Positions 19,943-27,692 of a DNA stretch of 34,883 bases are shown one piece after another. This DNA comes from an uncultured Treponema sp. Its GTDB lineage: Bacteria; Spirochaetota; Spirochaetia; Treponematales; Treponemataceae. A program made the position numbers and the translations under genes. The first letter of the stretch is position 1, and each line of letters starts with the position of its first letter. The stretch covers positions 1 to 34,883 of the forward strand of contig CAMVSS010000008.1 in assembly GCA_947170195.1 (NCBI GenBank). The letters run 5' to 3'. The notes under the pieces were generated by a model, which saw only the letters and a program-made list of their open reading frames with translations, had not been told where the DNA came from and did not search any database.

Positions 19943-20075
19943 AAAAACGACCGTCATTACGGTCTTATCAGGAGGCTTGCAAAAAAGCACGTCCGTGTGC
20001 TTTTTTGCGCGGCCGAGTTCTTGCCGTTGGCAACAACTCGCTATCCGTTGCCTCCGTGCAACGCCGCTAACGCGG
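19943..20075. repeat. Five-hairpin intergenic array (array X)
   Basis: 19949-19964 GACCGT-CATT-ACGGTC; 19979-20008 12-bp stem, loop GTCCGT; 20014-20040; 20046-20063 CGTTGC-CTCCGT-GCAACG; 20064-20075 CCGC-TAAC-GCGG. Confidence 0.9.
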
Positions 20076-20094
20076 GGTTTTTAAAGGAGTAATA

Positions 20095-21273
20095 ATGAAA
20101 AAACTTGTTTCTCTTGCTGCTGTTTTTTCCATCGGACTTTCGCTCATCGTTGCCGGTGAAAACGACTACGTAAAACGCGAAATCAACGCCCATGAACGCT
20201 GCCTTCCGACATTCGTCGAGGCATTAAAATCCAGAATGACTTTCTCCCTCGGCTGGAAAGACGGATCTGATCCCGCCGCATGGAAAAAAACGGGACTCGC
20301 AAAAGCCCGTGAGCTCATCATACAGAACGAAGACAACACGCCGTTCGACATGGTCGTCCTCGAAACAGAAAAACGAAAGGGCTATGTTGCTCAGAAAGTT
20401 GTGTTCAACATCAGCGCGGAAAGCCGCGTGCTCGCATATCTCCTCATTCCAAACGGAAAGAAGAACCAGACATTCCCGGCAGCACTCATGCTCCACGACC
20501 ACGGCTCAAACTTCATGATCGGCAAAGAAAAGATGGTAAAGCCGTTCGGAAAAACTGACGAAGACAAAGATCGGCTCAAGAAAGCCGAGGACTGGTCAAA
20601 AACTTATTTCTCAGGAAATTTCCCTGGCGACGAGCTTGCGAAGCGCGGTTACGTCGTACTCAGTTTCGACGCATTCGGATGGGGCGACCGCTCAGTAAAG
20701 GGATTCCGCACAGAATCTCAGCAGAGCCTTGCATCAAACCTGTTCAACATGGGAACAAGTTTCGCCGGAATCATCGCGCAGGAAGACTGCCGAGCTGCGA
20801 AATTCCTCGCATCGCTTCCTCAGGTAGACAAATCACGAGTCGCATGCGTCGGATTCAGCATGGGCGGATTCCGCTCATGGCAGCTTGCCGCAATCAGCGA
20901 CGACATCACTGCGGGAATCTCGGTTTGCTGGATCGGAACCATGAAAGACCACATCGTAGAGGATGACGGTCAGCTCAAGGGAAACAGCGCATTCAGCATG
21001 CTCCACCCGACAATCGCAAAATTCCTCGACTACCCTGACGTAGCGGGTCTTGCAGCTCCGAAACCGATGTATTTCGTGTCAGGTGACCGCGACGGTGTAA
21101 ACCCGGTTGAGGGAACCAAAAACGCATACGAAAAAATGCACAAAATCTGGAAAGCAAACGGCGCAGATGACAAGCTCGTCACAACTCTGACACCAGGTCT
21201 GACGCACTCATACCCTGCGGACCAGCAGAAGCTGACTTATGATTGGCTCGACGACATTTTCAACAACAAATAG
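20095..21273 (+). CDS. Secreted alpha/beta-hydrolase (dienelactone hydrolase / acetylxylan-esterase-like)
   Basis: Signal peptide MKKLVSLAAVFSIGLSLIVAG; LMLHDHGSNF, GYVVLSFDAFGWGDRS, nucleophile elbow GFSMGG, LTHSYP; SD AAAGGAG. Confidence 0.75.
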   Translation: MKKLVSLAAVFSIGLSLIVAGENDYVKREINAHERCLPTFVEALKSRMTFSLGWKDGSDPAAWKKTGLAKARELIIQNEDNTPFDMVVLETEKRKGYVAQKVVFNISAESRVLAYLLIPNGKKNQTFPAALMLHDHGSNFMIGKEKMVKPFGKTDEDKDRLKKAEDWSKTYFSGNFPGDELAKRGYVVLSFDAFGWGDRSVKGFRTESQQSLASNLFNMGTSFAGIIAQEDCRAAKFLASLPQVDKSRVACVGFSMGGFRSWQLAAISDDITAGISVCWIGTMKDHIVEDDGQLKGNSAFSMLHPTIAKFLDYPDVAGLAAPKPMYFVSGDRDGVNPVEGTKNAYEKMHKIWKANGADDKLVTTLTPGLTHSYPADQQKLTYDWLDDIFNNK

Positions 21274-21299
21274 CCGTTCCGACTGACAGAAACAATTAT

Positions 21300-21345
21300 G
21301 GGGAGCTTCGAAAAAATCTCTGAAAGCGTTTTTTTTGAGGCGCCC
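21300..21345. repeat. Intergenic palindrome family A copy
   Basis: GGGAGCTTCGAAAAAATCTCTGAAAGCGTTTTTTTTGAGGCGCCC abutting the stop codon at 21346 (minus gene). Confidence 0.7.
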
Positions 21346-21837
21346 TTATTCGATAATCAGGTATTCCTGATTGAAATCCTTGAGCATGTCCGGATTTTTT
21401 TCGGCTTCCTCAAGGATTTTTTTTGCGATTCCGTCCCCGATGACAAATTCCCTCACCCTCTCGAACGGCACCCGATTTATTGCGGGACAAGTATTTTCAA
21501 GCATCACTTTGAGCGCGCCGTCTTTTCTGCAGGCTCGGAGCGGCCATATCGAGCAGTCGAACGGCTTTTCATCTGAATCAAGAATGCATCCGCGCTCAGA
21601 ATCGAGGAACGGACAAGCAGCTTCTTCTTCCGGATCATCAGTTTTATAGGCATCATCAAGATTGACCGTATAGCTGTTTTTTGCCGCCGGCTTGAACACG
21701 GCGTGAGGATATTTTTTTTCGAGCAGATTTTTTTGTTTCTCGGAGAAAATCGGAGTCTCCCACAAACTTTTTCGCCTGAACGAGCAGCAGAATTTACACG
21801 CCGCGCAATCTTCAGAAGAAAGAATCTTTGAAAGCAT
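21346..21837 (-). CDS. YkgJ-type cysteine cluster protein
   Basis: CAACKFCC ... CPFLDSERGCILDSDEKPFDCSIWPLRAC ... CPAI. Confidence 0.8.
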   Translation of the reverse strand: MLSKILSSEDCAACKFCCSFRRKSLWETPIFSEKQKNLLEKKYPHAVFKPAAKNSYTVNLDDAYKTDDPEEEAACPFLDSERGCILDSDEKPFDCSIWPLRACRKDGALKVMLENTCPAINRVPFERVREFVIGDGIAKKILEEAEKNPDMLKDFNQEYLIIE

Positions 21838-21894
21838 TTTTCAACGCTCCTTATAAACATTCCGCATCAGCGGCATTTCATGCAGGCAACGAAT

Positions 21895-21933
21895 TAGGCA
21901 GTTTCAAAACTAACAGACTTTTGAAACTTGCTT
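21895..21933. repeat. Intergenic palindrome family B copy
   Basis: TAGGCAGTTTCAAAACTAACAGACTTTTGAAACTTGCTT. Confidence 0.65.
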
Positions 21934-21960
21934 GAATGCCAGCCCTTCTGCGAACGATTT

Positions 21961-22956
21961 TTACGCGATTTCTCCATAAAATTTATCCAGAAGAATATCG
22001 GGATGATATGACAGTTTCGCCTTTCTGAGCCCTTCAACGCCCATATCTTCCTCGCGGTTCAAATATGTAAAATCCGGGCACGCATTTGCAAAACACCAGT
22101 TGATTGCGGCATACGCTCCGTCCACGGCAGCAGCTTCAAGGCACTTCTCGTAGTGGACGTCCAGCACACCGTCAGAAATTCTAGATGCGAGCGTCATCGC
22201 GACCGGTTTTCCGCCGATGTAAAGAACTCCGCCCTCAAGATTGAACGAATCCTTGTTGGCGACCGCGAGCTTTATGGACTCAAGCTCAAGCCGGAGGATT
22301 TCCATATCCGCGATATTCTGGCCACCAGCTTTCTCAACGCGCTGATCAAGCCACTGCTTGGAAACCGAAATGATGTCGTCAGAAATATTGCACAGCGACA
22401 GCAGCCGGAATTCCCATTCGCCCTCATGAATCCTCAAAAAACGCGAGACATGATTTTTTTTCTTGTGATAAGTTTTTCCGGCGAGCACGGCAAGTTTTTT
22501 GCGCTCATAAATATAATCGCAATCATCTCGGTTTGTCTGAAAATCCGCTTTCAGATCCGGGTGCTTCTCTCGCAGCCAACGCTCAACGCACTCTTTCTGA
22601 ACGGCGGTAAGCAGGCAAAACTGCATCTTCCTGCCATGCTCCTGCGCATCCGAAAAAATCAGCTCGAAAGCCTTGAAAAGGCTGCTTTCATTCCGTGCTG
22701 CCTCCAAAGTATCAGCGCCGGCATCTTCCAGAGCGTCACCATCAGCCGTCAATGCGATCGGGAAACCGTATCCCGTCCTGTTGCCGCTCCCGGTGTAATA
22801 ACGGAACAAAAATCCGTCCTGAACCGAAGTTTTTATGTCATACTTTTTTTGAAGGAGAAAAAGGTTAACAAGGGAAGAATCGCTCCCAAAAAGCTCGTCG
22901 TGTATATTCCCCGACAAAAATCGAAAATCATTAAAATCTAAAATCTTCCAGTTCAT
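21961..22956 (-). CDS. DUF2156-like (phosphatidylglycerol lysyltransferase C-terminal-like, GNAT fold) protein
   Basis: FGSDSSLVNLFLLQKKYDIKTSVQDGFLFRYYTGSGNRTGYGFPI; ...YIGGKPVAMTLASRISDGVLDVHYEKCL..AYAAINWCFA; ATG at 22956 inside the track ORF. Confidence 0.75.
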   Translation of the reverse strand: MNWKILDFNDFRFLSGNIHDELFGSDSSLVNLFLLQKKYDIKTSVQDGFLFRYYTGSGNRTGYGFPIALTADGDALEDAGADTLEAARNESSLFKAFELIFSDAQEHGRKMQFCLLTAVQKECVERWLREKHPDLKADFQTNRDDCDYIYERKKLAVLAGKTYHKKKNHVSRFLRIHEGEWEFRLLSLCNISDDIISVSKQWLDQRVEKAGGQNIADMEILRLELESIKLAVANKDSFNLEGGVLYIGGKPVAMTLASRISDGVLDVHYEKCLEAAAVDGAYAAINWCFANACPDFTYLNREEDMGVEGLRKAKLSYHPDILLDKFYGEIA

Positions 22957-23036
22957 CACTTTAAAAAATAGTAATAAAACTTCTTTTTAGCAAGAAAAAC
23001 TCGAAATTCTCTTCAATATTTGTTATATTCTTCTGC

Positions 23037-23717
23037 ATGCGTCAGATTTGTTATAGATGTTTCAGACCGATGGCAAGTTGCCTCTGCAAATTCGTTCCTC
23101 CATTCGACCCGGGCGTAAAATTCGTCTTTTTGATGCACCCGAAAGAAGCAAAACGACAGAGAACCGGCACAGGAAGAATCGCACACGCCGGGCTGATCGA
23201 CTCAGAAATCATAATGGGAATCGACTTTACGAAAAACACCCGCCTCTGCCAGCTCCTCGCCGATCCGCAGTACTATCCGGTCCTTATGTATCCGGGAGAT
23301 GACGCATGGACGGCAAAAAAAGAAGGTTTCAAAGAAGCCATCGGAAACAAAAAACTGCTCGCAATCATAATCGACTCAACATGGTTCTGCTCAAAGAAGA
23401 TGATCAAACTCAGCACCAACATCATGGCCCTGCCGAAAATCAGTTTTTACGGAAATTACCGGTCAATCTTCACCTTCAAGCGCGAACCAAGCCCAGAATA
23501 CATCTCCACAATCGAGAGCTGCTATTATTTCATCAAGGAATTGCAGGAAAACGGCATCGCAAAATCAGACTGCAATCCGGAATGCCTCATGGACGCATTC
23601 AAAGAGATGATAAAATTCCAGCTGCAGAAGGAAAACGACCGCATAGACGGAAAGCTCCCGAACACTCACGCAAGCGATTACAAATACTCAAAAAAGAAAG
23701 AAATACCAAAATTTTAA
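23037..23717 (+). CDS. DTW domain protein (TapT-like tRNA aminocarboxypropyltransferase)
   Basis: CYRCFRPMASCLC, MHPKEAKRQRTGTGRIAH, IIIDSTWFCSKKM (D-x-T-W motif), FKREPSPEYISTIE. Confidence 0.85.
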   Translation: MRQICYRCFRPMASCLCKFVPPFDPGVKFVFLMHPKEAKRQRTGTGRIAHAGLIDSEIIMGIDFTKNTRLCQLLADPQYYPVLMYPGDDAWTAKKEGFKEAIGNKKLLAIIIDSTWFCSKKMIKLSTNIMALPKISFYGNYRSIFTFKREPSPEYISTIESCYYFIKELQENGIAKSDCNPECLMDAFKEMIKFQLQKENDRIDGKLPNTHASDYKYSKKKEIPKF

Positions 23718-23932
23718 ACATTTTTTAATGATTATATTTCGAAAATTAAGCATAAATTATAAAACCAACTTTTAAAATAAGCTAAAAATTTCAAAAAATT
23801 TACATCGATTTTATCCAAAATAACGCAATTTTATAAAATTTCAGCTTTTTTATATTACTCCATTCGAATATACTGACATCATGAAAAATATTCCTGGCAG
23901 GGAATTATGTAAAAAATATGGAGGCATTTTTT

Positions 23933-24427
23933 ATGAAAAAGTTTCTTGCTCTTTTTAGCGCAGCTCTACTGTTCGGTGCTTCTGCATTTGCGGAAGGCTA
24001 TATCAACGCAAACGACCTTACTTTAGGTGAGATCACCGAAGACAAGACAGAGGAAGACGGATTCGTCATCCACGCTTCGGCCGAGCGCATGGTTGTAATC
24101 GACAAAGCGGACGGACAGAAATACGAGGATGAAGTTTTCACTCAGAGAATCAACCTCAAGGGAAAAATCGTCGGAAAAGCGCGCTGCGTTTCTTTCCCGG
24201 CAAAAGCAGGTGAAAAAATTACAGTTTACTGCCTTTCTTCATCAAAAACCGACGCGAGAGTTGTTGTCGTACGAAACGAAGCTGGAGAAACTCTCAAGGA
24301 AATTTCTGCGGCAGCTGCAAACCCGGTTGTCAGCGTAGGCGAAATCGTAGCCCCGGCTGATGGTGAGTACACTGTCGGCGGAACAAACGGCGGAGTTTAC
24401 ATCTATCAGATCACAGTAGGAAAATAA
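23933..24427 (+). CDS. Small secreted protein resembling accessory domains of bacterial pectate lyases
   Basis: Signal peptide MKKFLALFSAALLFGASAFA; beta-rich FVIHASAERMVVIDKADGQKYEDEVFTQRINLKG...GEYTVGGTNGGVYIYQITV; GGAGG upstream of ATG 23933. Confidence 0.55.
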   Translation: MKKFLALFSAALLFGASAFAEGYINANDLTLGEITEDKTEEDGFVIHASAERMVVIDKADGQKYEDEVFTQRINLKGKIVGKARCVSFPAKAGEKITVYCLSSSKTDARVVVVRNEAGETLKEISAAAANPVVSVGEIVAPADGEYTVGGTNGGVYIYQITVGK

Positions 24428-24454
24428 TCCGGTAACTTTTCTTAGACTCACGGA

Positions 24455-24487
24455 CGCAGAGGTTTCATACGGACTCTGCGTTTTTTG
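24455..24487 (+). terminator. Rho-independent terminator
   Basis: CGCAGAG (24455-24461) ... CTCTGCG (24474-24480) TTTTTT. Confidence 0.8.
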
Positions 24488-24493
24488 TTTATT

Positions 24494-24529
24494 GGCACAT
24501 TCGAAAAACCGAAGTTTTTAGAAGTTCCC
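24494..24529. repeat. Intergenic palindrome family A copy (short)
   Basis: GGCACATTCGAAAAACCGAAGTTTTTAGAAGTTCCC. Confidence 0.7.
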
Positions 24530-24557
24530 TTTATATGGCAATAATAAAATCACCACA

Positions 24558-27500
24558 ATGGAGGAATCCAGATTGATTAAAAAATCAGCACTGAGAACAG
24601 GATTCGGCCTCATCCTCGCCGGAATTGTGTCCCTTGCATCCGCACAGGAACGCACGGCATGGACAAACGTAAAGAATCCCGAAATCACAAAAATTGAGCT
24701 GACGGCCGGCAACCCGAAGGAAATCACAGTCAGCTTCAATCTTCTTACTTCAAACGACGGAGCCGACAAAGGTTCCATCGACATGATAAGCTCTTCCGGC
24801 GAAAAAACGACCAATGTCATCGGGAAAACCCGGCGCGAAGGAAAATCAACAACTTTCACACCGGAAAAAAGCGGCGAATACACTTTCGTCGTTTACGGAG
24901 AGCGCAAGGGCGAAAGCACAAAAATCAAATCTGCTGAAAAGACATTCTCTTTCACATATCCGCTCGAAAAACCGAATCTTTCCCTTCTCAACCTCGGAAA
25001 CGGCACAGTCCAGGCAAAATGGACCAGCGCAAAGGAAGCGGACGGCTACCTGCTCTCATACACTGACAGCACGGGCAAAAAACACTCGCTTCCAAAGACA
25101 ACCGACCTGACCGCAGAAATCAAGGGTCTCACTCCTGGCGCATTCTCCGACATCAGCGTTGCGGCAACCCGCGGCTCCGAATCAGTATCTTCAGACGTGC
25201 TCCACAAACGAATTCTCCAGGAAAAAGAGCGGGAATGGTTCTTCACCGAATACGGAACGTCAACAGACCCTGCTGTAAACACATGCAAGATTCTTGACTC
25301 AAACGACCTCAAAGTTACTCTCAATTCCTGCACATTCGACGCGGCGAGCGAAAAAATCGGCACGAAAGGCGGAAAATTCACCGCATTCTTCGACGGAATC
25401 ACCTACTATTACACCGTCATCGATCCTGAAAAAGAAAATTTCGAGCTGACGGCAACCGTTCACGTGGACTACCACAACCCAATGGCTGACGGACAGGAAG
25501 GATTCGGCATCGTCGCATACGACAAAATCGGCGAGATGGGCGAAAAGAACATCATTCCATTCACGAACAGCGCGGGCGTCATCTCATGGAAGTACACGAC
25601 ACACATCAACGGAGCAAAAAAAGAAATCAAAGACGGTCTCGGAGCGCGCTTTGTCAGCGGAATCACGCAAGAAGTCATGAAAAAAGGCGAGACTGCAATC
25701 ACGGAAAGCGCAGTCTGCAAGGCTGATGCATTCAGCTATGACGCGTCATACAAAATCAGGAGCGGAAATTCATACAGAATCACCCTCAAAAAAGACAACA
25801 CCGGCTACCACGCAATCTACAAGCAGGAAATTCCGTCCGAGGACACCGTAGAAGAATACATCATGTACGATCCTTCAAAGCTTACACAGCTCGACAAGAA
25901 TCACGTGTATGTCGGATTTGTAGTAGCGCGAGGATGCAACGCAACATTCAGCGACGTTGACCTCAAGATCACCGATCCGAAAAAAGATCCGCCTGCACAG
26001 GAAGAGCCGCCGGAGCTTGTACCGCTCTCAGTTTCAGTGGACAGCCCGACAACGTGGTATGACGGAAACTATCCGTTCGCATTCACCTCAAACGCCGAGG
26101 GAAAAATCCATATCGAAGCGACGGACGAAATCACAAAAAAACGGACTGTTCTCGTAAAAGATGATCCTGTCGTATTCCCTGCAAAGGCAACATCAAAGAA
26201 AATCTACTACAAGAAGACTCTCAAGCTTGCAAAAGCAGGATTCACGAACGTCGAGATTACGTTTACCCCGACGGACGGCTGGCGACCAGAACCAAAACAG
26301 GTAATCGCACAGTTCAACCGGGAGATAAACAAATACGAGCAGGATTACAAGCCAGTTTCAATCCTCCACTCAGTCATAACAAAATCTTACAAAGGAAAAG
26401 AACTTTACGTTTCCAAGGACGGTTCGGCATTCGGAGACGGAACAAAAGCAAATCCGCTCTCAATTGAAGATGCAATCGCCTACTGCAAACCAGGTCAGGC
26501 AGTCATCCTCATGGAGGGAACATACTACCCGACGAGAGTGCTCAACATCCAGCGCGGAAACAGCGGCACGGCAAAGGCACGAAAATACATCCGTTCGGAG
26601 CCAGGAAAGCGCGTCGTCCTCGACATGTCTTCACTCAACGCAAACGGCTACACCGGCGCCGCATTTGAAATCCGTGGAGATTACTGGACGATCGAAAACA
26701 TCGACGTGACACATTCCGCAGAAAACCTCAAGGCGATCCAGATTTTCGGAAGCTACAACATCCTGAACATGGTCGACACCTACCTGAACGGCGACACCGG
26801 AATCCAGATTGCGGGAGCAGCATCCGACGAGCCTGCGCTCTGGCCGCATGACAACCTTATCTACGGCTGCGAATCATTCGGAAACGCTGACCCGGCAGAA
26901 AACAACGCCGACGGATTCGCCGCAAAACTGACAGCGGGCTCAGGAAACGTATTCCGAAACTGCGTCGCACACCACAACGTTGACGACGGATGGGATCTCT
27001 ACGCGAAGAACGAGACGGGGCCGATCGGAGCAGTCCTCATCGAGAACTGCATCGCCTACTCAAACGGACGAAGAATTGACGGTTCAGGCCACGGAGACGG
27101 AAACGGATTCAAGCTCGGCGGAGAAGGAATTCCTGTACGACACAGAATCTTCAACAGCGTAGCATTCAACAACGACCTCAACGGAATCACGACGAACTCA
27201 AATCCTGCGCTGATTGTCGACCACGTTACAACATACGGAAACAAGGCTGGCAACATCACCATGTACGGAAAAGGAAAGCTCACGGACAGCCCGCGAACCT
27301 ACGAGACTCATGGCGTGCTCTCGCTCAGAGGAAGCAGCCGTGACAACGCAAACTCAATCGACGGACAGCAGCCGTTCCTCGAGGGAGATGACAACTACTT
27401 CTTCAACGGAGCACAGGCTATAAACAAGAGCAAGGAAGTGGTCGATGACAGCATTTTCGTAAACGTCAACTTCAGCAAGATTGAAAACGGACTGAACGCG

Positions 27501-27638
27501 GACGGCACATTCAACAGATTGCCAAGAAGCGCGGACGGTATTTTTGATCTCGGAGATTTGTTCAAACTGAACGAAAAGACACCTGCCAACTCCGGAGCGG
27601 ACTACAATTACAAAGTCCGAGGAAAAGGCAAAAAATAA
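24558..27638 (+). CDS. Secreted pectate/exopolygalacturonate lyase (PL9-like) with N-terminal Fn3-like domain
   Basis: ELYVSKDGSAFGDGTKANPLSIEDAIAYCKPGQAVILMEGTY; NNADGFAAKLTAGSGNVFRNCVAHHNVDDGWDLYAK hallmark. GGAGG spacing suggests a possible TTG start at 24573. Confidence 0.88.
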   Translation: MEESRLIKKSALRTGFGLILAGIVSLASAQERTAWTNVKNPEITKIELTAGNPKEITVSFNLLTSNDGADKGSIDMISSSGEKTTNVIGKTRREGKSTTFTPEKSGEYTFVVYGERKGESTKIKSAEKTFSFTYPLEKPNLSLLNLGNGTVQAKWTSAKEADGYLLSYTDSTGKKHSLPKTTDLTAEIKGLTPGAFSDISVAATRGSESVSSDVLHKRILQEKEREWFFTEYGTSTDPAVNTCKILDSNDLKVTLNSCTFDAASEKIGTKGGKFTAFFDGITYYYTVIDPEKENFELTATVHVDYHNPMADGQEGFGIVAYDKIGEMGEKNIIPFTNSAGVISWKYTTHINGAKKEIKDGLGARFVSGITQEVMKKGETAITESAVCKADAFSYDASYKIRSGNSYRITLKKDNTGYHAIYKQEIPSEDTVEEYIMYDPSKLTQLDKNHVYVGFVVARGCNATFSDVDLKITDPKKDPPAQEEPPELVPLSVSVDSPTTWYDGNYPFAFTSNAEGKIHIEATDEITKKRTVLVKDDPVVFPAKATSKKIYYKKTLKLAKAGFTNVEITFTPTDGWRPEPKQVIAQFNREINKYEQDYKPVSILHSVITKSYKGKELYVSKDGSAFGDGTKANPLSIEDAIAYCKPGQAVILMEGTYYPTRVLNIQRGNSGTAKARKYIRSEPGKRVVLDMSSLNANGYTGAAFEIRGDYWTIENIDVTHSAENLKAIQIFGSYNILNMVDTYLNGDTGIQIAGAASDEPALWPHDNLIYGCESFGNADPAENNADGFAAKLTAGSGNVFRNCVAHHNVDDGWDLYAKNETGPIGAVLIENCIAYSNGRRIDGSGHGDGNGFKLGGEGIPVRHRIFNSVAFNNDLNGITTNSNPALIVDHVTTYGNKAGNITMYGKGKLTDSPRTYETHGVLSLRGSSRDNANSIDGQQPFLEGDDNYFFNGAQAINKSKEVVDDSIFVNVNFSKIENGLNADGTFNRLPRSADGIFDLGDLFKLNEKTPANSGADYNYKVRGKGKK

Positions 27639-27684
27639 GGGCACATTCTAAAAAGTCGCTTTAAGCGATTTTTTAGAAGTTCCC
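27639..27684. repeat. Intergenic palindrome family A copy
   Basis: GGGCACATTCTAAAAAGTCGCTTTAAGCGATTTTTTAGAAGTTCCC, begins at the base after the lyase stop codon. Confidence 0.8.
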
Positions 27685-27692
27685 ATAAGTCA

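Noticed and set aside
19943-20075. CRISPR array
   Set aside because: Repeated structure consists of different hairpins with no identical direct repeats or regular spacers; no cas genes in the window.
22153-22941. 262-aa plus-strand ORF
   Set aside because: Antisense to the DUF2156-like gene; no start signal or recognisable motif.
23718-23932. Very AT-rich intergenic region as a possible replication or attachment site
   Set aside because: No DnaA-box cluster, iterons or recombinase gene seen; most likely a promoter region for the secreted-protein gene.
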